Assembly: GCF_025698545.1 (NCBI RefSeq)
Contig: NC_068569.1
Span: forward strand, 14,074,001 to 14,138,000
Reading direction: 5' to 3'
Length of the DNA stretch: 64,000 bases
DNA from: Gossypium raimondii
Lineage: Eukaryota > Streptophyta > Magnoliopsida > Malvales > Malvaceae
Shown here: positions 52,301 to 64,000 of the stretch, piece by piece
Layout of the letters: the number at the start of each line of letters is the position of its first letter
Numbering within the stretch: position 1 is the first letter of the stretch
Made by a program: the position numbers and the translations under genes
The notes under the pieces: generated by a model
What the model saw: the letters and a program-made list of their open reading frames with translations, nothing else
Told to the model about the DNA's origin: nothing
Databases searched by the model: none

Positions 52301-53251
52301 TTTGGGAACTTGTAAACCGAGATTACCAAGGTGCCCCGCGAAGAACATATGAAAAGGAAATCAATTTATATAATTAATGGGCACTGAAAAACAGGCCATT
52401 ACCATGATATTAAATTTATGTTACTTTAATAGGATCTTGCTGAGAACTTTCCTGTCATTGAGTTTAGTGGATTCTATCAGTTTTCCACTTGGAGTTTGTG
52501 TGGATATTACAAGCTCTAGCCTTGATTAGCTCACCTTTGGATTATGATCCAAGAAACATAATAATTATGATCTAAGCAACATAATAAGCATTAATCGGCC
52601 GCTTGGCTGACGGAAAGATGATATAAATATTTCTTTATTTTCCTTTAAAAGCGGAGATGTGATTTCTCTGCTTTTATTATTAATTTTGGCAGCAGTTGCT
52701 CATAGAACAGCTTTTGGCAATGGTCAACTCTAGCTTTCTTTTTTCATTGGGCTATCCTGGTTTTAACCCGAGAGCTGATATTGTAGTAAGCAGTTGATGG
52801 AGATATTTAAGTGCTGGTTTGGTAATCTTTGGTACAGGAATAATAAGAGAATGGCAAGTTGGCAACAACAAATTGTTGTGTTGAAAGGAGAACCCACCGG
52901 CACCAAGTATGTAAAATGTTAAAGACAGAAATGAGACACCGAGTTATTGAAGCCTAACAAAGCCAAAAACAGAATCTTAAGGACAATTTTTCATGTCAAA
53001 TATAATTTGGTCACTTCCGACAGCCAAAACATCTCATTTAAAGCACAGCCACTAGCGACCAGGCACCATATATAACTGAGGAATTCTTAGTACAAGCTTT
53101 TTCAGCTTATTTTAAACTACTAAGCTCCACACCTGCAGGCACTCACTAATTCCAGAACTATAATTAACAGAATTTATCCATCAGCCGACTAAACTTATTA
53201 ACAGAAACACACTGCTAATTAAAACCCATCGCTCTTCAATCACTGAAGGAC
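49378..53251. other. Intergenic region between PTOX and ACC oxidase
   Basis: About 3.9 kb. It begins with the PTOX 3' region. A possible non-coding transcription unit lies at 49860-50335 (separate entry). A 53-codon plus-strand frame near 51205 and several others show no recognisable motif. A TGTGTGTCTGTCTGTGTCTG-type microsatellite lies near 51580-51607. The last 400 bases are probably the 3' part of the ACC oxidase unit. Confidence 0.35.
49860..50335 (-). ncRNA. Possible non-coding transcription unit (speculative)
   Basis: On the minus strand a TATA-like CTATAAAAACCC (about 50314-50325) lies just after TCTAGGGTT, a telo-box-like motif (about 50333-50341). A site-II-like GGGCT/AGCCC motif lies further upstream near 50408. 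The 450 bases downstream are compositionally unlike the flanks but contain no long open frame. Telo-box plus site II promoters drive many translation-related and snoRNA genes in plants, so a snoRNA or other non-coding RNA, or a leader exon, is possible. I could not identify boxes C/D or H/ACA. Confidence 0.2.
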
Positions 53252-54697
<1,446 letters not shown>

Positions 54698-54770
54698 TTA
54701 CTAAGCTTTTCTATCAATGAGGTTACGTTAGCTTCAAGGTGTGAGTGAAATGGGATCCTGGGGAAGAGCA

Positions 54771-54777
54771 ATTTATA
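54771..54777 (-). promoter_or_regulatory. TATA box of the ACC oxidase gene
   Basis: TATAAAT on the minus strand, 94 bases upstream of the start codon, leaving a leader of about 60-65 bases. Confidence 0.7.
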
Positions 54778-56145
54778 GGCACAGAGTGAGGGGCTAAAAC
54801 AGGTGAAATAAAAAAAATTAAAAAATCAAAGGTGGGGGAACTTAGCAGATTAAGGCTAAAATAGATACTGCAAACTAAAAAGGTCCAAAAATATTTGTGA
54901 ATAAATCTGTTTTAATATCAAATCATATTCTAAGAATTAATTTATAAATGTAAAATTATTTTAGTAGAACAAAATGATAAGATTGCCACAGTCAGATTAG
55001 ATACTATTTTGCATGTTAGATTTCTTTTTCTTTTTGAGCAAAGCAAGTCGGAATTCATGTTTGTAGAAATAGTACAAAAAATAATTACTAACTAGAATAC
55101 AAGAGATAGGTGCTGTAGTATTTAACCCATTTTTAGAGAGGGATTGGATGGTGTGGTGTGGTGCGTTTAGTTTAATTTTTATCTCACGCTACAATATCTA
55201 ATCTCACCGCCACTATTGTTTTTACACTAATCGCAGATAAATGCACCGCTCATCCAAACTCACCCTTAGAGTCTTAATTTACAATCTAAATTAAAATATT
55301 ATACCATGAAAGTTATTTTTAAAATCCTAATATGTTAAAACTATGAGAATTACAATTATATACTTGCATGGAAATTTTTATGCTAAATATATTTGTGATA
55401 TTTTTTATCTAAATCAGAATTTTTATCGTCAGTAATGGTGATTAGTTCTTTGATTGTAAGTGTTTTCTCCTTTTCTATAGATAGAGATCATACTCCCAAC
55501 AAACACGAAACCGGATTGGTATTTTCTAATAAGGTAAAATGGTAACTACTTTTGCATAAAAAATATCAATTTTTATATAATACGATAAGTAACACAGCAA
55601 AAATCCCCACCTTTTGCCTGATTCTATTTCTATCTATCTAGTATACATTATGTAGTATAATATTTGGTTCCATAAAATTATTAAAATTTATTGAAACAGC
55701 TTTAACCTTAAAACCTGAAACAATTATACATTAACAATAAATCCTATATTAACATAACGTCAATATAAATATAAATAACTCTTAATATTTACTCTCAATG
55801 TCATAAGACATTAAAATTAGAGTTGATAGTCTAGATTTTTTTTAAATTTTTAAACTATTCACGATAATTTAGTATGATTATTAAGCTTTTCATATTATTT
55901 TGGATTTTGAAATTTTTATTTTATTTTGATAAAATTAATTTTATTTTATTATTTTTGAATATTCTTAGATAAAATTTAAAATATTTTTATATACATTTCT
56001 AAAGATAGTAAATTTTAATTAATAAAAATAATCCATAAATTTTGGAAAAAATTATATAGTATTTTTAAATTAATTTAAATATAAAATATATATTTATATC
56101 ATAAAAATAAAATTAATTATAAATTAAATAACAAAAAATTCAACT
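54778..56145. other. ACC oxidase upstream region and AT-rich spacer
   Basis: Includes the ACC oxidase promoter, a small MITE-like element at 55132-55270 and AT-rich sequence with no gene. Confidence 0.4.
55132..55270. mobile_element. Small MITE-like element
   Basis: About 140 bp with imperfect inverted ends: left GGATTGG..GGTGCGTTTA and right, reverse-complemented, GTTTGGATGAGCGGTGCATT. Internal GGTGAGATTAGAT-type sequence is also seen in short dicot repeats. The target duplication is unclear because the flanks overlap the inverted ends. Confidence 0.5.
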
Positions 56146-56584
56146 CAATTAGTGGGCTAAATTAGTCATATATGCCCAAAAAGTTATTCATTGACCAAAT
56201 AAGTCGGTTTTTTAAAAATTTAAGGAAATAGGCAATTTTTGGAGAGAGCGTGTGAAAACTCGTCTTGCTGGGCGAGTTTTTTGCACAGTTGGCAGGAAAA
56301 CGCGTTTAATTGGAAACGTTTTTTTGAAAATTCCAAAGAAAATGTATCCAGCTCAATGCGTTTTTCCTAACATGCCAACAGAAAGCTTTCCTGCCAACTG
56401 TGCAAAAAGTTCGCCAGTTGGACAATCTTTTTTGCCAACTGTGTAGAAAACTCGTTTAGCTGAACGGACTTTCACACATGCTCTCCAAAAAAGGTCTATT
56501 TCTCTAAATATTTTTAAAAGATGGACTTATATAATCAATTAACAAAATTTTCTGACATATGTAGCTAATTTATCCTTATTAGTG
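56146..56584. mobile_element. Fold-back element with about 105-bp inverted ends (56155-56575)
   Basis: A 421-bp element. The left arm runs from GGCTAAATTAG through AAATAGGCAATTTTTGGAGAG to GTGTGAAAACTCGT. The right arm, reverse-complemented, runs from GGATAAATTAG through AAATAGACC to TTTTTTGGAGAGCATG and GTGTGAAAGTCCGT. Flanking 9-mers CAATTAGTG and TTATTAGTG share seven bases (ATTAGTG), consistent with a Mutator-like duplication. A second palindrome is nested inside: TTGCACAGTTGGCAGGAAA (about 56281) and its inverse TTTCCTGCCAACTGTGCAA (about 56388). The 64-codon frame across it is not a gene. Confidence 0.75.
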
Positions 56585-57980
56585 TAATTGTCTTCTTTTA
56601 TTTGTGAACCAAAACTGTTGAAATACCATCATATCAATTTTTGTTTTCAGTTTTAAAAAGAACAATATTGTAAAGGTGAGGTGCCAGATTGCAAAATTCT
56701 GGTGGCGTAAGTAAACAGTTATTAGATCCGCTTCACCTCATCGCTCTTACTAACTTTTGGTGTTGAAGGGAGGGGCATCATCCCCCTCTGATCTTTGATG
56801 TCTAAAAATTCCTATTTGAATTTATCTAGACATTCTTTTAGTTGAGAGGACCCCATCGTCCATCCCTCCTACCCTGTCCATATCTTGCTTTCTCCATTCC
56901 TCTTCTACGAACCCCGAGGGACCTTTCCTATTCCTCCATGCACGCCCCCTCCCTTTTCTTTTCCTTTTATTAATATAGGTTGAAATTCGTATCATCATAT
57001 TTGATTAGAGCGGCACAATCTTAATAGTTTAAAAATACGAGTAAAAACTTTAATAAATTGGGCATCTAAGAAAGCATTATTATAGCTAATCCCCTTATTT
57101 CCGTGATGTTAATAAACTTTACAAATTCTTTTAATTAAGTTGGTGTCATAATAATATATTTTTGTTTAAATAAAAGAAGTTCATTGTTGAGTAAATTTAA
57201 AAAGAATACATAAAATATTTCCTTTTAATAATTTAATATAGATAATTATTTTATATATTAATAATTAATTAATTTAATTTAATTTTACAAACAAAATTAA
57301 AAATAACATTATTAAAAAAATTAAATAAATGAAACATACATTGATTTATTAACAATATTAATGGTATATACTTGGATTAATTACTTTCATATTCCCCAAC
57401 TTGTCATATCTTAATATTTCTCACACGAAAAAAGGTATAAAGAAGAGAAGGAGACGCCCCCACGTATGAAGCCGCCGGCATCAAATCAATCGTCGGTGAA
57501 TCATATTTATGTTACTATCATTACTAATATGGGAATAAATAAGTTACGACGGTTTTAGTTCAATATAATACTTTATAAAATAATTATATTTTACATAAGA
57601 ATATAATACTGTAGCTTTTTATTCATGATGTAAAGGTTTCAATATCGACCGATTTGACATACCATAAAATCAGGCTAAGTACCTTTTTTTTATCTTTAAT
57701 AAATTCTCGAATCTAATTGTGATCTCTTGGGCTAAATAAATAAAAATATAGATTCCGGCAAAAATAAAATAAGGAAGAAAATGTCAAAACCTAGTAGTAA
57801 TAATTAAACGAAAAGGCAATTGTAAGATAATCAGGATTTCCTTTCATTATCAATCTATAAACAAATATTATAATTACTAATCTATGTATTAGTGCATGAA
57901 TGAGTAAAGATGAAAATATCCCTGTTTCCACACGTTTGGATTATAAAACAATTAATTAATTATAAAACTAAGATGCGTTA
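56585..57980. other. AT-rich spacer
   Basis: No supported gene. A less AT-rich patch at 56690-56960 has no open frame of note. Confidence 0.35.
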
Positions 57981-58793
57981 AAGATTAATTATCGATATAA
58001 GTAAATGTAAAATTACTTGTTGGTGTCGTCTGACACACCGGTGGCACTACCCCTACTTTCCTCCAATCATTCGGCCATCATTAGTTTAAAAAAAGAAAAA
58101 GAAAGAAACTTTTTTAATACTGTCACTGTGTTAGGCGGCATCCATAATATTTTTAATTGTTAAATTAACAATGTAGTTTATTGATAGATGGTTAAGTATT
58201 TGTGTTTTTGGTCATTGAGCCTTGGGTTCAATTTTTCTTCTACTTACATTTGTATTTTTTTCATATTGTTTCAATTTTTTAATTAATAAATATATTGTGT
58301 TCAATTTTTATTTAATAATTCTTTTATTTATAAAATCAAATTATAAATATGTAATTATTTATTATTAAAAATAAAAGAAAACTTGAAAACAACATATTTA
58401 TTAATTATAAACATTAATTAAAAATAAAAAAATTGAAACAACATGAAATAAAAATACATATTAAAATGTTTATAAGAAGAATTGAAAATATAAAAAAAAC
58501 TTGAAACAACATAAAATAAAAAATGCAAATGTGAGTAGGAGAGAAATATAACCTAAGACTCAAATACAAAAATACTAACATTCAACCATTTGATCAAAAA
58601 TCTAAATTATTAATTTATCAACTAAAAAATATTAAAAATATTATCGGTGCCACCTAACGGCACCACAAAAAATTCTTTTTAAAAAAATCTAATGATGACT
58701 GAATGATTGGAAAATGGGTGAAGGTAGTGTCGTCGATATGTCGGACGACACCGGCGGACATTGTTACATTTGTTTATTTCGATAATTAATTTT
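57981..58793. mobile_element. Inverted-repeat element with arms of about 90-110 bp
   Basis: The left arm (from about 57983) reads AGATTAATTATCGA ... GGTGTCGTCTGACA ... CCAATCATTCGGCCATCATT. The right arm reverse-complemented (from about 58793) reads AAATTAATTATCGA ... GGTGTCGTCCGACA ... CCAATCATTCAGTCATCATT. The core is AT-rich with no transposase. A second inner pair, GTTAGGCGGCATC (about 58130) and GGTGCCACCTAACGGCACC (about 58648), is also inverted. I could not fix the exact ends or a target duplication. Confidence 0.65.
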
Positions 58794-61103
58794 TATTTAT
58801 TCTATTTTGATAATTATTTATTTTATAGTATTAGGGTAAAAAAACTTTTTGGTTATCTCAACCAATCAAATATGGAGGTTAAAAGTAACTGAAAAAAAGA
58901 AAAGAAAAAAAAAAGAAGCTAGAATGCTCTCAGCAAGTTGTCTACACTTGTGTGGTAAATGTATGGGAGTTTGTTGGACAATGATGTTTTTTTCTTTTTT
59001 CTCCTTAATTATGAGGAATAACATCAATCATTTCAAGGTAAAACAAAAAGTGAGCTGCGCATGCCGTAAAAGAAAAGAAATGAAGCAGGACGGCAAAGAA
59101 TAAAATTAGTGAAAATTTGTAGGAAATTTACGTACTTTAATTTGTCTTTTGACGATCGAACGTTGTGTCGTTGTTTGGCGATATCAAAACACATAAGCAT
59201 ATATGCGCGACAAACACAAAAGTAAAGCTCTTTCACTTCACAAATTATATACCGACAAAGCTTCTACTTCTCTAAGCTATGTTTTTTCTTGTAAGAAAAA
59301 AACACTTCAGAGATATTTTCATTTAATATATAAAATAAATATTTAATTTAATAGATTAATGTAGACATTAATTAACAAAAATGTCGTTCATATCTGGTGT
59401 TGTCTGCCTAACTTACTAATAATTATTATAATTAAAACTTTTTAAGATAAATGTTAGAGTGAAAGAGAGAATTTAGCTGAAGAAGCAATACTTAGAATAG
59501 AAATTTTCAAGCAATACGTCTAGTTTTTTTTTTTCTACTTGGGGAAAAAACAAATAAAAGGCAAACAAGGGGAAGACTGAAGAGGCATCCGTAACATTTG
59601 TCGTGTTATATAAAATATGGATGGTAATTGATGAATTAGCTTCCCACGTTGGACCTCTAAATTCATGCGACGTCCAATCGTCAAATTCCTTAAACCTCAC
59701 TTCTTTGCTTAATTGCTGGATCTCCACTCACTGCTCACTAACACAACCATCATCCCTTTTGAAAACAACATGCAATGCAATGCAAACACTTATTTAATTC
59801 CCTATGTCTACCTACGTCATATTTAATATACACCACCACCCTTTCCAACCAAATCTAATTATCGTCCCACTGCCAACACCCAGCGCCATGATAATTCCTA
59901 AAACAAATTGTCATGAGTGGGTATAATTAATAACAAATCGATATGACCAAATTCAATGTCCATTGTTTAAATTACTACTGAATTTATGGACTATATATAC
60001 ATGCTCAATATTAAAATCATACATCAATGACAAAGTAAAATCACGCATCCTTAATTTTTTATGGAAGTAATTCCCTCACTGGTTTAATTAATAAACTATA
60101 AGGAATCACAAGAAAATAAAAAAGAGAAAATAGAACACACAGAATTTTACATGAAAACTCTTTCGAGAAGAAAATCACGAGCAGAGGAGAAGAAAATTTA
60201 CTATGTCAAATTCGAATAATAGAAGAGGAGCATAGACTATATATTCATAGGTTTGTAAAACCATATTCTAATCAAAGTCAAATAAAAGTAATACAATAAG
60301 GTTAAATCAACTTATTCATCTATTTATACAGATTTCACTTGTACAGCTTCGCAGATCCCCATATCTTACCACTTATATTTTATTTTAACAGTAATTTGGT
60401 TCACGCAAGTCTAATAGGTATTATGCTCATTAACTTGATTAATGACATTTAATCCATTTAATTAACAAATTGAGTCAGCTAAATATTGATACCAAAAAAG
60501 AGAAAAAAAAGTATATCTTATATTATATGCGTCAAGCACCATTATATTGGTGTTGGATCAAGTTCTAGATTCCATGAACTTACATTTTCGTGCCCTACTA
60601 GTTTCTGTGTTCCACTGCCATCAGATATCAAATTATAATATCCATGTTTTGCAATGAATATTGTCGCAAATAATTTTCCTCACTACTATATATTATCCTT
60701 CATTCTTTTTATCTTCATTATGTCTGGGCCTAAAATTTAGGTTGTTTTCTTCACTTGGAATTATCTCCCACACGCACACACATACATATATAAATAATAT
60801 CATCTTAGTTTCCAATTGGTTCCCCATATGCCATAACAGTGGTAGATTTTCAGTGCATGAATGGTTGCATGTTCATAGAGAATTCTTGAATTCCAGAGAC
60901 ATTCCTTTAGGTACTTGGTGCACATGCCATGTTTTATCAACTCGATGATGGCTAATGAAACGTGGATCCCATTAGATTCCCTTTGGCCTTTTCTGTATTG
61001 CTTTCCCAACAAGTTTATATACTATACAACAACATAAAAATACACATCATGTTATTTGCTTCGAGTCAGTGCCAAAAGGTTGTTTGGCTTTACCTTATTC
61101 TTT
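58794..61103. other. AT-rich intergenic region
   Basis: No supported gene. The patch 60090-60420 has AAACTCTTTCGAGAAGAAAA and nearby sequence resembling the leader region of some Copia-type LTRs, but without termini I do not call it an element. Confidence 0.35.
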
Positions 61104-61115
61104 CACTTTGTAACA

Positions 61116-61153
61116 CTCTTAACCGGTGTCCGTTGCCGGATTAGGGTTAAGAG
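61116..61153 (-). repeat. Perfect terminal stem at the LTR 3' end
   Basis: CTCTTAACC (61116-61124) and GGTTAAGAG (61145-61153) are perfect inverse complements around a 20-base loop. This is the best version of the terminal stem seen in the other LTRs. Confidence 0.75.
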
Positions 61154-62234
61154 GTATTACCAATCAAACATAACATTTAATTAACATATATAATGTCCCT
61201 TAAATAGGTCTACAAGACCTTAAACATGCTTTAGAAGTGGTTTGGGACTAAACCGATCACATATAAAAATTTTCGAAAAACTTAAAATTTTTCTAAGTTA
61301 CAGAGTTCACACCTTTCGAGCATACCTAAACTGCCTTAAATTCATGTCATTTTTCACATAATAATAGACAGCCTAAACAACTCATTCTATGCACAATTCA
61401 TACCATTTTATAACCATTCATTTACCACTCATTTCATGTCCACAAACAAATTCAAAAGTATATCAATTTAACTTACTATAATCATCAATTCATCTTAGGT
61501 TCAAACATGCATTTTCTCAATATTTAAACAACCAACTCATACCTCATCTACATACCAATCTATCATCTCAATATCATACCAATTGCATCATTTGATCATC
61601 AAGACATCCAAACCAAATTGAACAAATTCAAGGGCATCACCTATCATAATAAGCATGCTAAACACTTAGCCATAATACGTACACATCAATTACCATGATT
61701 CATCTCATATCATAATCCCAAACGCAACTTCATCACATACACCATTTCCAAGCCGACTCACATGTCTAGAATTTACAATTCAAACGTACCAAAAGTTCAC
61801 TAGCCTATACATGCCATATACCATATATTCAAAGCTTCAAAAGTACCAACAAGATGTTCGATAGTGTGATGACGTTTCCCGACGATCCCTTAGTCCGAGC
61901 TAACTTCGATAATCTATAAAACAATGAAAGAATGCACAAAGTAAGCTTTGGAAGCTTAGTAAGCCATAAACAAATAAATCATCTCAATGATATTTATAAT
62001 TCAATTCAAATAGATTGAATTTAAATAAATCTCAAACACATATACATTCAACTAACTCAAGTAAATTCATACTACCACATTAAGTACTAAACTTACCTCA
62101 ATATTTCATGAACATATAAACTTCACACATACCTGAACCATTTAGCTAAAAAATTCACCTTCGGTCTCGATTTGACATTGTCCGTTGAACCATTCGAAAT
62201 TGTTAAGGATACTCGAAAATCATGTAAGGTTCGT

Positions 62235-62349
62235 ACAATGCCATATCCCGGATATGGTCTTACATGTTAACACATATCGATGCCACTGTCCCAAACAGGG
62301 TCTTATACAAATCATACACGATGTCAATGTCCCAGACATGGTCTTACAC
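62235..62349 (-). repeat. Three palindromic units in solo LTR 5
   Basis: Units contain CCATATCCCGGATATGG, ACTGTCCCAAACAGGGT and ATGTCCCAGACATGG, each followed by GTCTTA. Reverse-complemented they read TAAGACC plus palindrome, the same unit type as in solo LTR 1. Confidence 0.75.
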
Positions 62350-62501
62350 AAAATTACACCTCAGAAGTCATAATGTCATGACATCAATATTCTATACTTT
62401 TCCTAAGGTTCATTCGGGGCTTTCGACTTCATAATTAAATCAATTCATGCACGAAACCAGTCATCCAATGCTCAAATCAAATCAGCAATATATAAATACA
62501 T

Positions 62502-62765
62502 ATACAAATCAATTTGGCAATAGGTGTATACCTATACAATTCAATTTGGCAATATAAGTATATATATACAATTCAATTTGGTAATAGATGTATACCTATA
62601 CAATTCAATTCGCAATATAAGTATATATATACAATTCAATTCGCAATAGGTGTATACCTATACAATTCAATTCGACAATATAAGTATATATGTACAATTC
62701 AATTTGGCAATATAAGTATATATATACAATTCAATTCGCAATATATAACCATATATGAATCAAAT
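62502..62765 (+). repeat. Tandem array of about 31-bp units
   Basis: About eight units of the form CAATTCAATTTGGCAATA followed by either TAAGTATATATATA or GGTGTATACCTATA. Each unit holds a short palindrome (TATATATA or GTATAC). Confidence 0.85.
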
Positions 62766-63854
62766 TCGCAACATATAAAACATATACATTTAAATTTAAA
62801 AACATCTATTTACTTATGAACTTACCTTGTTTTTGGGATAAACGGAATGTATCGACTATTCGATAACCTTTGATTTTCCCCGATCTAAATCTGATTTCTT
62901 TTGTTCTTGATCTATATACATTCAAAATTAACTCATTTATTCATCAAATCATTCAATTCAGTCAACAAACACATATTTGGGAATTTTTACACTTTAGCCC
63001 CTAAAGTTTCACATTTATTCAATTTAGTCCCTATTTCACAAATACACAAAATTCATGCAATTTAATACCTTCCTAAGCTAGCTGAATTTTCCTAGTGCAC
63101 ATATCAGCTCATATTTATCATTTATTCAAACATTTAACCACACATTTTCACAAATAAATCCCTATTTGACATTTTTGTCAAAAATCACTTAACAAAATAT
63201 GATAATCTATCAACAAATATCCATTTTTCATCATCAAACATTTAAAAGCTCAAAAATTCATCAATGGCACTTCACAAAAACATTGACAACTTCAAAAATT
63301 AAGGCATGGGATAGCTAGAATACAAAGCAATGATATCAAAAATGTAAAAATCATAAAAAACCGAGCTCAAAACACTTACCAATTAAGCTCCCAATCGACC
63401 GAACCCTAAAATGAACTAAATGTTTTCTTCTTCCACCATATTCAGCCAAAGAAAAATGAAATGAAGCTTAATTTTGGTTTTGTTTTAATTTAATTAAACT
63501 TAAATCACAAATTACTTAATTAACCTTAATGAAATAATATTAAATATATAATGGTTGTCCATAAATGTCCACTTACACAACCAATGGTCTAATATGATCA
63601 TAAGGACCTTTGGTTTAATAAATCATAGCAATTAAAGACATTTAACATATAGAATGCCACTTTTGCATTTTACGTGAGTAAGTCTTTTTTCTCAAATTGA
63701 GCTATTAAACAATAAAATTAAATCACAAAACTTTCACGCATATATAATCACATGCTGTAAACACCAAAAATAATATTAAACTAATTTTCCGACCTCGGAT
63801 TTGTGGTTCCAAAACTATTGTTCCGATTTAGCTAAAATCAGTTGTTACACACTT

Positions 63855-64000
63855 ACTAAAGTTAAATAACCTAAATTCACTTCATCACATTCGAAAAAAT
63901 CTATTTATGGATCAAGTTATCCATCCAAACTCGAAGTTTTGTCTAAAATATTAAAAAAACTGAACAAGAGTATAAGACCTAAAATATATGTTTGGACAAA
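63855..64000. other. Window end, AT-rich
   Basis: No feature seen in the last 150 bases. Confidence 0.4.

Larger units (their letters stand above)
61104..63854 (-). mobile_element. Solo LTR 5 (61109-63849), target duplication CACTT
   Basis: A 2,741-bp LTR in reverse orientation. On the plus strand it starts TGTAACACTCTTAACCGG at 61109 and ends GTTGTTACA at 63849, flanked by exact CACTT copies (61104-61108, 63850-63854). The minus-strand start (TGTAACAACTGATTTTAG) and following palindrome match solo LTRs 1 and 4. It contains three palindromic units (62235-62349) and a 31-bp tandem array (62502-62765). The short frames inside, including one rich in Tyr and Ile, come from the tandem repeat. No internal retroelement genes are present. 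Confidence 0.9.

Noticed and set aside
52850-52921. Short frame MASWQQQIVVLKGEPTGTKY
   Set aside because: Only 23 codons with nothing around it to make it a gene or an exon.
56252-56446. 64-codon frame rich in Pro, Phe and Cys
   Set aside because: It lies across the fold-back element and arises from its inverted repeats.
60090-60420. Copia-type LTR remnant
   Set aside because: Only a vague resemblance; no termini, partner repeat or target duplication found.
62514-62819. 101-codon frame rich in Tyr, Ile and Gln
   Set aside because: It is produced by the 31-bp tandem repeat in solo LTR 5.

Overview
This is a dicot plant nuclear window: spliced genes with GT-AG introns, long AT-rich spacers and many retrotransposon remnants. 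Predicted proteins match well-known Arabidopsis genes. The repeat style (large TGTAAC...GTTACA LTRs with hardly any internal retroelement sequence) and the protein sequences fit a Malvaceae genome such as cotton (Gossypium). The genus is an inference; I could not search a database.

Layout. 0.7-1.7 kb: an intronless minus-strand gene for a serine-rich basic plant protein of unknown function. 2.5-16 kb: repeat territory, with one intact solo LTR (2538-5479, target duplication AAAAC) and one older solo LTR (7957-15945) split by a minus-strand L1-type LINE (8861-15687, 14-bp target duplication), which itself carries a GC-ended insertion. 17.6-18.7 kb: a Mutator-like non-autonomous element. 22-25.2 kb: a six-exon SOBER1/acyl-protein-thioesterase-like gene. 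26.2-26.8 kb: an intronless gene of a conserved unknown plant family. 31.5-37.6 kb: a solo LTR with a second solo LTR nested inside it. 40-49.4 kb: a compact gene island of SHOU4-like (+), IBR1/SDRa-like peroxisomal short-chain reductase (-) and IMMUTANS/PTOX plastid terminal oxidase (+). 53.3-54.7 kb: a four-exon ACC oxidase (-). 55-59 kb: three inverted-repeat DNA elements. 61.1-63.8 kb: another solo LTR with target duplication CACTT.

The seven protein genes do not form a pathway. They are ordinary single plant genes acting in different places: cell-wall synthase trafficking, peroxisomal auxin-precursor metabolism, chloroplast plastoquinol oxidation, ethylene synthesis and protein/lipid ester hydrolysis. 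Exon phases close exactly in all five spliced genes, and catalytic residues are present in the enzymes, so they look functional.

The most unusual signal is in the repeats. Five LTRs related at their termini are all solo, four with exact or one-mismatch 5-bp target duplications. Four of them contain a tandem array whose units are small imperfect palindromes. In two LTRs that array is bracketed by the same inverted motif (TTTGAGTACTT / AAGTACTCAA). The LTR 3' ends carry a terminal stem in which base changes largely preserve pairing. No CRISPR, prokaryotic, organellar, tRNA or rRNA feature was found.
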